Numbered from the stretch's first letter, positions 18,102 to 27,333 are shown. The stretch is 64,000 nt of DNA from Thiolinea disciformis DSM 14473 (GCF_000371925.1 NZ_AQVE01000012.1:1-64000); one strand, 5' to 3'. Notes: generated by a model not told the origin, from the letters alone. Translations and numbers: made by a program.

Positions 18102-18998
18102 ATGCGTTCTCATTTACTTAAAGGTTATGGCTTAGCACTCTTAGGCGTATTGCTTTTATCACCCGATGCGTTACTGATTCGCTTATCGGGTAATGATGTT
18201 TGGCAATCTAATGCATGGCGCGGCTTAGTGGGTGGTTTAATGGTGTTAGTCTATAACCATTGGCTAGATAAGCGTTCACTGTGGGAGCAAACTAAGCCTG
18301 CTGGAATCTGGTTTTTCGTCAATACCCTACTCAATACCCTATCCCCATTTGCTTTTGTGTATGCGATTCATCATGCCAATGTTACCGACGTTTTAGTCGT
18401 AGTCGCCTTCTCCCCTTTATTAAGCGCTCTTTTTTCTGCGGTATTTTTAGGTGAAAAAGTACACTTACGCACATGGCTAGCAGTGATGGTTTGCGGGGTC
18501 GGTTTAGCCATTTTATTTACCCAACCGAATAGCCAAAGCTCCTTATCGGGCCTATTAGCTGCGTTTTTTTGTGCTGTCATGTTAGCCGCACAGTTTGTTA
18601 TTATTCGTGCCAAATCAGAGGCTAATCTCACCCCTGCCCTTGCTTTGGGTTATATGATTAGCGGTGTTATTAGCTTATTTTTTGCCAGCGCTATCTTCCC
18701 CAGCACCCTCATGCAATGGCCGATTTTCTTGCTAATGAGTACCTTGGTAGTACCCTTACCTTTCGTCTTATTCTTCCTCTCCTTGCGTTATATTTCAGCC
18801 GCTGAAACCAGTCTCATTATGCTACTAGAATCTATTTTAGGCTCACTGTGGGTGTGGCGGGTTTTAAACGAACAGCCCTCTAGCCAAACCCTACTCGCAG
18901 GCATATTAATCCTAAGCACGCTAAGCTTTCACACCCTACTTGCTTTACGCATCACTGACGATCAAGGGAGCATTACCCAAAAAGCTACACGATCGTGA
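18102..18998 (+). CDS. DMT-superfamily (EamA) transporter
   Basis: A 298-residue inner-membrane protein with about ten hydrophobic segments arranged as two EamA repeats. Characteristic pieces are FAYAIHHANVTDVLVVVAF-like and SAAETSLIMLLESILGSLWVW. The family exports metabolites or drugs; the substrate is unknown. Its start codon follows one base after a perfect hairpin that includes its ribosome binding site. Confidence 0.85.
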   Translation: MRSHLLKGYGLALLGVLLLSPDALLIRLSGNDVWQSNAWRGLVGGLMVLVYNHWLDKRSLWEQTKPAGIWFFVNTLLNTLSPFAFVYAIHHANVTDVLVVVAFSPLLSALFSAVFLGEKVHLRTWLAVMVCGVGLAILFTQPNSQSSLSGLLAAFFCAVMLAAQFVIIRAKSEANLTPALALGYMISGVISLFFASAIFPSTLMQWPIFLLMSTLVVPLPFVLFFLSLRYISAAETSLIMLLESILGSLWVWRVLNEQPSSQTLLAGILILSTLSFHTLLALRITDDQGSITQKATRS

Positions 18999-19176
18999 CT
19001 CTAATCATAAGGGCTAGGAAGCTAATAGCGTTTAGACTTCAGCACTGGTTTACTCACCATCAGTCCTGCAATACTTTTAGAATAAGGCTAGCGAGCTGTT
19101 ATACTGAAGCCTAAAATGGCTTGTTATTATAGGGACTTGATCCGCCCTTATATAAATCTACAAGGATGTCAAATAC

Positions 19177-19821
19177 GTGTCTGAGCTAAGCCCTGAACTT
19201 GAAGTCAAACTCATTGAACCACCGATGACCACCATTGACTTGTTGCGCCATGGTGAAGTGGCAACACCTGCCCTATTTTCTGCTCCCGACAATGAACCCT
19301 TGGGTATGAGTGGCTGGAAACAACTGACCCTCGCAACCCAACATGCAGAGTGGGATGTCGTTTATAGCTCACCCACACGGCGCTGCCACGATTTTGCACG
19401 CTTATTGGCTCAACGCTTAAATGCGCCCTTTATTCCTGATCCACGCTTGTGTGAATTAAACTTTGGCGCATGGATTGGGCTAAGTCAGCAGGAGATTTTC
19501 GAGCGTGATCCCGAATTATTGCAACAATATTATCTTCAACCCCGCCGTTTCAAAGCACCTGATGGTGAATCCATGGAAGCTTTCATGTATCGAGTCGATG
19601 CTATTTGGCAAGAAATTTTGGTCAACCATACCGGCAAGCGCGTATTAATTCTGACCCATGCCGCCGTCATGCGCGTCATTCTAAGCAAAGCCCTCGATTT
19701 GCTCTATCAAAAAGCCCTACGCTTTGAAATGGGGCACGCCCAATTTACCCGTTTACGGGTTTATCCGGATGGCGAAATTAGTTTACTAGGGCATGGCCTA
19801 AGCCATATTGGTACAAAATAA
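19177..19821 (+). CDS. Histidine phosphatase family protein
   Basis: A 214-residue phosphoglycerate-mutase-like phosphatase. The RHG motif with the nucleophilic His is in TIDLLRHGEV. YSSPTRRCHDFARLLAQRL provides the second arginine region, and ILTHAAVMRVIL the second His. It is close to CobC-type alpha-ribazole phosphatases, but no cobalamin genes are nearby, so no symbol is given. The GTG start at 19177 has AAGGA 10 bases upstream; an alternative ATG at 19225 has no ribosome binding site. Confidence 0.8.
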   Translation: MSELSPELEVKLIEPPMTTIDLLRHGEVATPALFSAPDNEPLGMSGWKQLTLATQHAEWDVVYSSPTRRCHDFARLLAQRLNAPFIPDPRLCELNFGAWIGLSQQEIFERDPELLQQYYLQPRRFKAPDGESMEAFMYRVDAIWQEILVNHTGKRVLILTHAAVMRVILSKALDLLYQKALRFEMGHAQFTRLRVYPDGEISLLGHGLSHIGTK

Positions 19822-19834
19822 CGCCGCTTCTGAT

Positions 19835-20518
19835 TTATTGACTAGCGCTTGGCTCTTTATAAGGTTCTACTAAAGCGTCGCTAATTTGATAACCTGCTTG
19901 CGCTAAATTGGTTTTAACCGCCTCGCCCTTGATAATGCCGGACACCACCACTGGCTCGTAAATCTTTTCCATTGAAATCCCTGCACTTGCTTGCGGATGT
20001 ACCAGCAGTGTTTGATTCACTGGAGGTGGTGGCACATGAATACAGGCGCCAAAATAAGGCACCAGTAAAAACTCTTTCACGACACCTTTTTGATTATCCA
20101 CTTCTAGCGGTGACACATAACCAATTAATTTAATACGCTTGCCATACACCGCTGGATTCGTGGGCGCTGCATCCAACTCACCTTGCATCTTCGCCATGAG
20201 CTTATCGCCTTCCTCGACATCCTCATCTTTGATTTTGTCTAGCATAGGCTGATATTTGCGCATAATGTCCGCCAGACCCTGCCCAGGTAGTTCCAATGAC
20301 TCCCAACTAATCGCCTCATAATCCGTAGTAGTTTGTTGAGTTTCTAACTTAGCGACTAGCTCTGCTGAAGATACGGATTGAGGTTTTTGTTCAACGGTGG
20401 CTGCTGTCACAGCCTGCTCCGCTAATGGCGTTGTGTTTTGTGTAGCCTGCTCAGATTTATCCGAACATGCGGTCATTAATAAGCCAGCTAACACAATAAG
20501 CAATACAGGTGTTTTCAT
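19835..20518 (-). CDS. DUF3299 lipoprotein in a ZrgA-type operon
   Basis: A 227-residue lipoprotein. From the ATG at 20518 it has a signal with lipobox LMTACS. The C-terminal half (ISWESLELPG onward, KRIKLIGYVSPLE, FLLVPYFGACIHVPPPP) is the DUF3299 domain. A longer in-frame reading upstream lies inside the permease gene and is rejected. The gene begins 2 bases after the permease stop, as the fourth member of the operon. DUF3299 proteins often accompany ZrgA-like metal importers, so a periplasmic metal-handling role is inferred. Confidence 0.75.
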   Translation of the reverse strand: MKTPVLLIVLAGLLMTACSDKSEQATQNTTPLAEQAVTAATVEQKPQSVSSAELVAKLETQQTTTDYEAISWESLELPGQGLADIMRKYQPMLDKIKDEDVEEGDKLMAKMQGELDAAPTNPAVYGKRIKLIGYVSPLEVDNQKGVVKEFLLVPYFGACIHVPPPPVNQTLLVHPQASAGISMEKIYEPVVVSGIIKGEAVKTNLAQAGYQISDALVEPYKEPSASQ

Positions 20519-20520
20519 GA

Positions 20521-21780
20521 TTAGGTTCGTATCGTTAGGCCATCTTGCAAAGAGCGTCGATAGGCAATAGTGCCGGGCAATAAACTTAGTAGGAGCGCTA
20601 AACCGACCACCACGGTAATCAGTGCCAAGCTCGTTAAATCCGGTAGCCAAGTGCGCAAATAAAAACCATACTCGGCAATCACCCACGGACGTGCTACCCA
20701 AACGAGAACATACACCAGTATCATGCCCAGTAAACATCCCACTAGAGCTAAAACCAAAGCTTCTACAATAAAAAGAAGTAAAATGTGATACGGGTAAGCG
20801 CCGACGGCACGCAAAATCGCCATTTCACGTCGCCGCTCATTCAAGGTCGAGAGCACCGTGGTCAACATGCCTACCAAACCCGCAAGCACGACAAAACCAC
20901 TGATAATGCGCAGCACGGTTTCGAACATGCCTAAAGCCTGCCAAAGATCAGCTAAAGCCACGCCGGGCAAAATAGCTAACAAAGGCTCACGCTTATAATC
21001 ATTCATGTCGCGCTGCACACGAAAGGCGGCTGCCCGTGTTTTTAATCCCACTAAAAAAGCAGTAATCACTTTGGGCTGTAGATTCTTTTGCAACGCTTCT
21101 GCTGCACTAATGCTATAGCCACTCACTTTCGTACCCGCTACCCAATCAATATGTACAGCTTCTAAACCTTCCAGCGTGATATGAATAGTACGATCCAGAG
21201 GCGTGCCGGTTGGTTTAAGAATACCTGTCACAGTAAAAGGTTTGTCCGCATGTAAGGCCGTACTTACCTCACTGGTACCGTGCGCCACGACGATTTTATC
21301 ACCGAGTTGATAGCCTAGTTTACGCGCAACTTCCGCACCGAGTACCGTATCGAACACGCCCTTAAAGGCCTGTCCTTGGGCAAATTCCAAAGCACGTTTA
21401 TCGCCATAACGATAGAACTTAAAATAATCTTGATTGGTGCCTAGAACACGAAATCCCTTATGCGAATCACCCAGAGAAAGCGGCACTGTCCATTCGATCA
21501 GTGGGTTGGCAGCAAGTTCTTGATAAGATTTCCAACTGATATTATTGGTCGCATTACCAATGCGGAATACGCTATAGAGCAATAACTGTACTGAGCCGCT
21601 ACGCGCCCCGACCACTAAATCCGTACCTGAAATGGTACTTAAGAAGCTTACCTTCGCTTCTTTACGAATATATTCAACCCCTAGCAGCAAGGCGACACTA
21701 ATCGCAATAGCGACGATGGTCAGCAGCACACTGACGCGACGATTCCATAAACTCAGCAAGCTAAGCTTTAACAAAATCAT
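20521..21780 (-). CDS. FtsX-like ABC transporter permease
   Basis: A 419-residue permease of the MacB/FtsX type. It has an N-terminal membrane segment (RRVSVLLTIVAIAISVALLLG), a large extracytoplasmic domain with DLVVGARSGSVQLLLYSVFRIGN, and three C-terminal membrane segments preceded by LNERRREMAILRAVGA, the FtsX family hallmark. The start overlaps the stop of the ATPase gene by 4 bases. It pairs with that ATPase and the His-rich ZrgA-like protein. Confidence 0.85.
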   Translation of the reverse strand: MILLKLSLLSLWNRRVSVLLTIVAIAISVALLLGVEYIRKEAKVSFLSTISGTDLVVGARSGSVQLLLYSVFRIGNATNNISWKSYQELAANPLIEWTVPLSLGDSHKGFRVLGTNQDYFKFYRYGDKRALEFAQGQAFKGVFDTVLGAEVARKLGYQLGDKIVVAHGTSEVSTALHADKPFTVTGILKPTGTPLDRTIHITLEGLEAVHIDWVAGTKVSGYSISAAEALQKNLQPKVITAFLVGLKTRAAAFRVQRDMNDYKREPLLAILPGVALADLWQALGMFETVLRIISGFVVLAGLVGMLTTVLSTLNERRREMAILRAVGAYPYHILLLFIVEALVLALVGCLLGMILVYVLVWVARPWVIAEYGFYLRTWLPDLTSLALITVVVGLALLLSLLPGTIAYRRSLQDGLTIRT

Positions 21781-22451
21781 GCTGGGTTCACTCGCTGTAA
21801 GTCTAAACTACGCGGAAAATAACGTGATAGCTGTGGATCATGACTAACAAAAATAATCGTACTGCCTTGAGCCTCCGCTTGCGTGAATAATAACTGGAGA
21901 AAATTATCACGTGCATCGCTATCTAGCGCGGATGTTGGCTCATCGGCAATAATTAATTCTGGTTTCCCCATTAATGCGCGCGCCACCGCCACGCGCTGCT
22001 GCTGACCAACACTTAAGTCTGTGATGACCCGTGTAGTAATCGCTTTGGCTAAGCCTAGTTGCTCAAGCAAAGTTTGAGCAGTCGCCACTACCGGCATAGC
22101 CTGTTCGCGCCGCAGCCTCGAAAACTCACAGGGTAAAGTGACATTGTCCAAGACAGAAAGGTAAGGCAGCAAATTAAATTGCTGAAAAATAATTCCCATA
22201 TGATCAGCCCTAAACCGATCCCGTGCTGCATTCGATAACTGAGTTATATTTTGTTCTAATACGTGTAACTGGCCACTACTTGGCGTAAGAATTCCCGCCA
22301 AAATATTCAGCAACGTTGTCTTACCGCTACCACTTGCACCACGAATAAACAAATGCTCGCCTTGTTCAATCACTAATTCGTCCAGCCTCAATGTATCGTG
22401 ACTTTGTTGAGGCCAACGGAATTGTAATTGATGCAGCGCAATAACCTTCAT
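21777..22451 (-). CDS. ABC transporter ATP-binding protein (LolD/MacB type)
   Basis: A 224-residue ATPase with Walker A GASGSGKTT, the Q-loop region GIIFQQFNLLPYLSVLDNV, signature LSVGQQQRVAVARAL, Walker B LIIADEPTSALD and His switch FVSHD. Size and motifs fit the ATPase of FtsX-type transporters. It overlaps its neighbours by 4 bases on both sides, a tight operon. In Vibrio cholerae a comparable set (ZrgABCDE) takes part in zinc uptake. Confidence 0.85.
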   Translation of the reverse strand: MKVIALHQLQFRWPQQSHDTLRLDELVIEQGEHLFIRGASGSGKTTLLNILAGILTPSSGQLHVLEQNITQLSNAARDRFRADHMGIIFQQFNLLPYLSVLDNVTLPCEFSRLRREQAMPVVATAQTLLEQLGLAKAITTRVITDLSVGQQQRVAVARALMGKPELIIADEPTSALDSDARDNFLQLLFTQAEAQGSTIIFVSHDPQLSRYFPRSLDLQRVNPA

Positions 22452-23080
22452 GGCGTTAAATTAATCGCCTGATCTTTTTCCAAGGTTTGAGCAGAAGCGC
22501 CTTGATCACTCACCCACTCAACTTCTAAGCGCTCAAAAGCAGGAAAGCTAGCAAATAGCTTGGGTGTAATAGTTTTTAAAGAAGCAGGTTGTTCACAGCC
22601 AAACACCCAATTCACCCCAACATCCAGATGTTCCGCCCCCATATTTTCCTCAGTTGACGGCTCTTTGTCAGCCGCTTTTTCTTCTTCACTGAGCTCATCT
22701 TGTCCAGTGTTTAACTCAGCCTTTTCAAACTTACATTGAGCGGCTTTATCAAAATCAAACAAATTCCCGCCGGCTTCTAATGTAGCAGAAGCTTCAGCAA
22801 CGACTTTCTTATCAGCTTCCGAGCTCGCTTTATGCTCAAAACCAAACACATTGGCGGCTGGTGAGTCTAAATTAATTTCAATAACTTTATCTGCTATCGC
22901 AATACTTAGCGTGCCCACACCATGCTCATGAACACCATGCTCTTCATGTTCTTCATGTTCTTTATGGGTCTCTGCCACTGCAGTACTAGGTGAATCCGGC
23001 TTAGCTGAATCCGCCTGTAGCGCGGGAGTACTAAGCAGTAATAAGGCGAAAACACTACTGGATAAAGCTAAACGCTGCAT
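22448..23080 (-). CDS. zrgA: ZrgA-like (DUF2796) metal-binding periplasmic protein
   Basis: A 210-residue exported protein (signal peptide ending near ALQA-DS) with a metal-binding, His/Glu-rich segment HKEHEEHEEHGVHEHG at about residues 39-54. It then has the DUF2796 sequence (LSIAIADKVIEINLDSPAANVFGFEH). ZrgA of Vibrio cholerae is a DUF2796 protein of a zinc uptake system, so zinc is the likeliest ligand. It is first in a four-gene operon. A TGCAA-N5-TTGCA inverted repeat lies 16 bases upstream of its start. Confidence 0.8.
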   Translation of the reverse strand: MQRLALSSSVFALLLLSTPALQADSAKPDSPSTAVAETHKEHEEHEEHGVHEHGVGTLSIAIADKVIEINLDSPAANVFGFEHKASSEADKKVVAEASATLEAGGNLFDFDKAAQCKFEKAELNTGQDELSEEEKAADKEPSTEENMGAEHLDVGVNWVFGCEQPASLKTITPKLFASFPAFERLEVEWVSDQGASAQTLEKDQAINLTP

Positions 23081-23095
23081 AACTCATACCTTTAT

Positions 23096-23110
23096 TGCAA
23101 ATCAGTTGCA
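23096..23110. promoter_or_regulatory. Inverted repeat upstream of zrgA-like gene
   Basis: TGCAA-ATCAG-TTGCA, 16 bases before the ATG. Further TTGCA/TTGCAA words occur at about 23137 and 23239. It does not match the enterobacterial Zur box. It could be an operator, but the position overlaps the expected leader of the transcript. Confidence 0.3.
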
Positions 23111-23287
23111 TTTAAGTGTAGTGAGGATACTAGGTTTTTGCAAACTTTCTACTGCTTAGCAAGCTGATGAAATCCCATGTTTTATCAAACAATAGCTATG
23201 GCAAAACGGCAAAACACTTGGTATAGGCTTAATAAAAATTGCAACTGTTTTGCAGTAAAAACTCCCCCTGTTTAAACGCCGCCCATA

Positions 23288-23313
23288 AAAAAAGACGCCG
23301 AAGCGTCTTTTTT
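23288..23313 (-). terminator. Rho-independent terminator of the cold-shock gene
   Basis: A perfect stem: AAAAAAGACGC (23288-23298), CGAA loop, GCGTCTTTTTT (23303-23313). On the minus strand the loop reads TTCG, a stable tetraloop, and is followed by T. It sits 25 bases after the stop of the minus-strand csp gene and also insulates the zrgA-like operon. Confidence 0.9.
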
Positions 23314-23338
23314 AGATGCTAGCTTAGCAAGTCAATGA

Positions 23339-23548
23339 TTACATTGGCTGTACGTTAGCAGCTTGCAAACCTTTTTGGCCTTGTTCAGCTTCGAAAGAAA
23401 CTTTTTGACCTTCGGTTAAGGTTTTATAGCCGTCAGATTTAATCGCACGGAAGTGTACGAATACGTCAGCGCCGCCATTGTCTTGGTTGATGAAACCAAA
23501 ACCTTTCTCAGCGTTAAACCATTTTACTGTGCCAGTTAATCTAGCCAT
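23339..23548 (-). CDS. Cold-shock protein, CspA family
   Basis: A 69-residue single cold-shock domain with RNP1 KGFGFI and RNP2 VFVHF. It binds single-stranded RNA and DNA and melts secondary structure. The length is exactly that of typical CspA-type proteins. The 346-base gap upstream suggests a long leader, usual for temperature-regulated csp mRNAs. A strong terminator follows. Confidence 0.95.
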   Translation of the reverse strand: MARLTGTVKWFNAEKGFGFINQDNGGADVFVHFRAIKSDGYKTLTEGQKVSFEAEQGQKGLQAANVQPM

Positions 23549-23834
23549 GTTATCTCCAGAATTTTCAATAAATAATGCGCAAAGCGCGTGTAAAGCCGCA
23601 ATGTAGAGTTACTTATGATGACAAAACGGGAATGAATCTTCTGACACAACATGACTCACGAAGAAGCGGTGTAGCGAAGTGTTCAATTTCTATTTGTTGC
23701 ATATAGTAGGGTCTGTATCACAGGCCAGTTTTGATAGTAGCATAAGCTTTTATAAACTTACACCGCTATTTTAAGTCAAGTAGTGGCTTTAATCACATCT
23801 TGCCGACTAATGGAAATAATTGATTTTTAATAGA
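23549..23834. other. Non-coding stretch between csp and soxX
   Basis: No open gene with a credible start was found. It probably holds the promoter and long 5' leader of the minus-strand cold-shock gene, and beyond it the end of the soxX transcript. I identified no classical promoter boxes with confidence. Confidence 0.4.
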
Positions 23835-23836
23835 GT

Positions 23837-23877
23837 GCGCACCAAAAAACGCTAAGCTTCGCTGTTTTTTGATGCAC
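23837..23877 (-). terminator. Hairpin downstream of soxX
   Basis: GCGCACCAAAAAAC (23837-23850) and GTTTTTTGATGCAC (23864-23877) form a 14-pair stem. The two deviations are G-U pairs only when read as minus-strand RNA, and A-C mismatches on the plus strand. This favours a function in the soxAX transcript. The T-run lies inside the stem rather than after it. Confidence 0.5.
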
Positions 23878-23894
23878 GACTCATAAAACACTAT

Positions 23895-24515
23895 TTATTT
23901 GTTAACGGGAGAGGCGGGGTCAACCAAAAAAGACACAATGTCCGCGATCTGTTCAGGACTTAATACCCCATTATGACCAAGGCGCGGCATATTCGAGCAA
24001 GGAATAACGGATTGTGCATTGTAGATTTTGTCATAGGTATATTTCACGGTATCCCAAGTATTACCGCGAATTTTGCCATAACCTCTTAAATTCGTCCCCA
24101 AATTACCCGCAGCTAGCTCTTTCGGGTCAGCAGCGTGACAGGCATAGCAGTTGCCACCCCGTACTTTGTCGGGCGCATCGGGCTCATAACGTCCAATACG
24201 CATTGCAAAACCATCGGTGAAGGCTTTTTTACCTTTCTGCCAATTCCCCATCAAAATCCCATTCGCAGGATATTTAATCGTAGCTTTTTCACGTTCGACA
24301 ATCGCCTTGGCTTGCTCACCAGAAACTTTACCGCGTGTTTCTGAGCACACTTTTAGTGTTTCATCTTGTTCAAGCCGCTTAGGATCTTGGTTTTTACCTT
24401 TATGGAAACCGCTCTTGATATACGCCTGCACTTTGGCTTGCATATCATCCGCATACACGCTAAAGCTTGCGATTAGCGCTAAAGCAGACAAGGTTACAGG
24501 TTTAATGTAGTTCAT
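23895..24515 (-). CDS. soxX: Sulfur oxidation cytochrome SoxX
   Basis: A 206-residue periplasmic c-type cytochrome with a signal peptide (ending SVYA-DD). One heme site is present, CYACH, followed by AADPKELAAGNLG and a likely axial Met in SNMPRLGHNGVL. The C-terminal PEQIADIVSFLVDPASPVNK is characteristic of SoxX. SoxX and SoxA form the heterodimer that attaches thiosulfate to the carrier SoxYZ. The N-terminal extension places it in the long SoxX class. It lies 10 bases after the soxA stop. No soxY, Z, B, C or D is in this window. Confidence 0.92.
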   Translation of the reverse strand: MNYIKPVTLSALALIASFSVYADDMQAKVQAYIKSGFHKGKNQDPKRLEQDETLKVCSETRGKVSGEQAKAIVEREKATIKYPANGILMGNWQKGKKAFTDGFAMRIGRYEPDAPDKVRGGNCYACHAADPKELAAGNLGTNLRGYGKIRGNTWDTVKYTYDKIYNAQSVIPCSNMPRLGHNGVLSPEQIADIVSFLVDPASPVNK

Positions 24516-24525
24516 CGCTAGCTCC

Positions 24526-25362
24526 TTAACGTGTCATACCGGGAAGAACCATCGGTGCATCTTTAGCTTGATGGCTTAAGAAGGCCAATAAGGCCGTTGA
24601 CATCGGAGAGCCATACTCCAAATCTGGTAAGCGCATTTGCCAATGACAATCCCACATACGATGCTGCATATTACGTGCTAAGCCATGGGAAACACGGTAG
24701 GTTGGCCAAGATCCCATCGTTTTCTGCGCATCCTTAGCAGTATAGAAATTACCTAAATTCTGGAGACGAATCCGCTTGCCATCTGCAGAGTGACAAGTCG
24801 CACACGAAAAATCCAAAGGTCCATGACGATGCCAAAATAATTGTTCACCCATAGCAATCGCTTCTTTTTCTTTAGGGTGATCAGCGGGAGGATTGAGCTT
24901 CATACCATCAGACTGCACAGCTACATAAGCAGCCAGCGCTTCAATATCCATATTAGGCTCATTGATGCGCTCGTCAGCAAAGGTCTTAGTCGTCACGTCG
25001 GCTGCATCAAAACCTTGAATTTCAGTCATGCAGGTGAGTAAACGAGATTCTAAATCTTGAACGCGGTCGGTATCTTTAAAATAGCGTGGCATCTGTGCAT
25101 AAGCACCTTTCACAACACCAGCACCCAAACCAAAATCACAAGTTTCTAAAGAAACATTCTTAGGGCCACGCTTTTCTTTAAAAAGTTGCTCACCACGATC
25201 CACAACCAGTAATGCAGGATTCGCATCGCGATCACCGTAAGTCATCTCACGATAATCATCAACGCTAGCACCTTGGTCTGCATTATCCTGTGCTATAGCC
25301 GTACTAATACCAAAGCCTATTGCACAGGCTAATAACCAGCTAGGCTGGGTTAGTTTTGCCAT
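24526..25362 (-). CDS. soxA: Sulfur oxidation cytochrome SoxA
   Basis: A 278-residue exported cytochrome. It has a single C-terminal heme motif, CATCH, and the expected Cys axial-ligand region RMWDCHWQMRLP. In place of a second N-terminal heme site it has Cys residues in SLETCDFGLG and LLTCMTEIQG that probably form a disulfide, as in mono-heme SoxA proteins. It catalyses S-S bond formation between thiosulfate and SoxY. GGGAGGAGAG precedes the ATG. It is first of a two-gene soxAX unit. Confidence 0.92.
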   Translation of the reverse strand: MAKLTQPSWLLACAIGFGISTAIAQDNADQGASVDDYREMTYGDRDANPALLVVDRGEQLFKEKRGPKNVSLETCDFGLGAGVVKGAYAQMPRYFKDTDRVQDLESRLLTCMTEIQGFDAADVTTKTFADERINEPNMDIEALAAYVAVQSDGMKLNPPADHPKEKEAIAMGEQLFWHRHGPLDFSCATCHSADGKRIRLQNLGNFYTAKDAQKTMGSWPTYRVSHGLARNMQHRMWDCHWQMRLPDLEYGSPMSTALLAFLSHQAKDAPMVLPGMTR

Positions 25363-25740
25363 ACTCTCCTCCCAATCATAAAAACAGATTTACTCATCTG
25401 TTGTACGCTCTAATTGGCTTATCTTAGTACCGCGCTGATTGATAAAAGTCAATTGAGAAACTCCTAACTATCTCTTTTGAAGGCTCACCTTAAAACTGAA
25501 AACCCTTGTTTTAAATAAGGCAATCTTGCTTTTGTTTGCTTAGACCTCAACCGATTAAGTGACGATATAGCTCACTCTAGCGCCCTAATCCCAAATAAAT
25601 TTTAAAAGAAAGCGCAGAAAAAATAACCGTACAGCCGCTGGGTTGTTGCTTGAAGGCATGGTGACTTAAACTGACAAACTCATTATCAGCTCTATGCCTA
25701 CCCCTCATAGACCTAAGCCTGCCTAAGAATGGAGGAGATT
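25363..25740. other. Divergent promoter region of soxA and gshA
   Basis: 378 bases between divergent genes hold the upstream regions of both. No credible gene was seen; the short ORF on the minus strand (25577-25795) overlaps the gshA start and lacks family features. No operator repeat was recognised. Confidence 0.4.
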
Positions 25741-27333
25741 GTGTATCAACGTTTAGAACAACGTCTGCGTGCGCTTGACACGCAAAATTTAACACCTTAC
25801 TTACGAGGAAGTGCCACCGGATTAGAAAAAGAAAGCTTACGGGTCACGCCGCAAAGCCGCCTTGCTCATACCCCTCATCCACGTGTGCTAGGTTCCGCCC
25901 TAACCCATCCTTGGATTACCACAGATTATTCCGAGGCCTTATTAGAACTGATTACACCACCTCAGCGTAGTTCAGAAGATGCCCTAGACTTCCTACTTAG
26001 TATTGAAGCCTTTGTGTATCAACAATTGCATGACGAACTGCTGTGGACCACCAGTATGCCTTGCGTCTTAGACGGAGAAGACGATATTCCGATTGCCGAA
26101 TACGGGCAGTCTAATGCTGGGCGCATGAAGCATATCTATCGCCAAGGCTTGGCATGGCGTTATGGCAAAACCATGCAAGTGATTGCTGGCGTGCATTTTA
26201 ACTACTCGATTGCGGAGGATTTTTGGCCTATTTGGCAAAAAGAACTGCAAGAAAGCCACAAGTCCGCGCGCAGCTTCACTAATGAACAATACATGAATAT
26301 CACCCGTAACTTATTACGCTACGGCTGGTTAATTTTGTATTTGTTTGGCTCATCCCCAGCGGTCTGCCGTAGTTTCTTATCAGGGCGTACCCCTCCCGCC
26401 ACCATGCAGGAATTCGATAAATATACCCTGTATGAGCCTTTTGGCACTTCCTTAAGAATGGGAAATATTGGCTATAATAATCGCAAAGAAAAAGATACTG
26501 GGGTGAACGTTGGCTATAACTCTCTTGAGGAATATATTGCAGGGCTTAGCAAAGCGATTAACACGTCTTGGCCGCCTTATGAAGAAATTGGCATTAAAGT
26601 TAACAATGAATATCGCCAACTAAATACCAATATTCTACAAATCGAAAATGAATACTATAGTTCTGTTCGACCTAAACAACCCTTAGAAGGATTCGAAAAA
26701 CCCAGCCTAGCTTTAAGTCAACGCGGTATTCGTTATCTAGAATTACGCTCGATTGATATTAATGCCTTCCATCCGGCTGGCCTAACTCGCCTACAATTGG
26801 CCTTCCTTGAAGTGTTTATGCACTTTTGTTTATTCCAAGAAAGCCCCCCCCTCAGTAGCTCCGATATGCTACAAATCAGCCAAAATCAAGCACTGGTAGC
26901 CCATCAAGGACGTAAGCCCGGCTTACTACTGCAGCGTTCTCAGGAGTCAATCGATATTTGTGTCTGGGCGGGTGAACTACTGAAAAATATGTCAGGTGTT
27001 GCTCAGCTACTTGATCAATCGCGCGGTGAAAAACACAACTTATATCGTGAAGCGCTAGCCAATCAACAAGAATTAGTTTGCCACCAAGATTTAACGCCCT
27101 CCGCACGAATGTTAGAAGAAATGCGTGAAAATAAAGAAAGCTTTTTCTGTTTTGCGCACCGCAAATCGCTAGAGCATCGTGAGTATTTCTTACAACAACA
27201 CATTCCTGCTGCATTGCAACACACGTTTGAGCAGATGGCCAAGACTTCCCTTGAAAAACAACAAGTTATTGAAAAGGCCGATCATATGAGTTTGGATCAA
27301 TTTTTAGAGCGTTATTTTGCTGGGACGTTATAA
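25741..27333 (+). CDS. gshA: Glutamate--cysteine ligase
   Basis: A 530-residue gammaproteobacterial-type GshA that makes gamma-glutamylcysteine, the first step to glutathione. Family blocks include GLEKESLRV near the start, YSEALLELITPP, HIYRQGLAWRYGKTMQVIAGVHFN and RSIDINAFHPAG. I favour the GTG at 25741, preceded by GGAG 6 bases earlier; the in-frame ATG at 25729 overlaps that ribosome binding site and has none of its own. Glutathione gives the cell thiol redox buffering, fitting a sulfur oxidiser. Confidence 0.93.
   Translation: MYQRLEQRLRALDTQNLTPYLRGSATGLEKESLRVTPQSRLAHTPHPRVLGSALTHPWITTDYSEALLELITPPQRSSEDALDFLLSIEAFVYQQLHDELLWTTSMPCVLDGEDDIPIAEYGQSNAGRMKHIYRQGLAWRYGKTMQVIAGVHFNYSIAEDFWPIWQKELQESHKSARSFTNEQYMNITRNLLRYGWLILYLFGSSPAVCRSFLSGRTPPATMQEFDKYTLYEPFGTSLRMGNIGYNNRKEKDTGVNVGYNSLEEYIAGLSKAINTSWPPYEEIGIKVNNEYRQLNTNILQIENEYYSSVRPKQPLEGFEKPSLALSQRGIRYLELRSIDINAFHPAGLTRLQLAFLEVFMHFCLFQESPPLSSSDMLQISQNQALVAHQGRKPGLLLQRSQESIDICVWAGELLKNMSGVAQLLDQSRGEKHNLYREALANQQELVCHQDLTPSARMLEEMRENKESFFCFAHRKSLEHREYFLQQHIPAALQHTFEQMAKTSLEKQQVIEKADHMSLDQFLERYFAGTL

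Noticed and set aside
20519-20737. Long N-terminal extension of the DUF3299 lipoprotein
   Set aside because: It lies within the permease gene; a lipobox start at 20518 is convincing.
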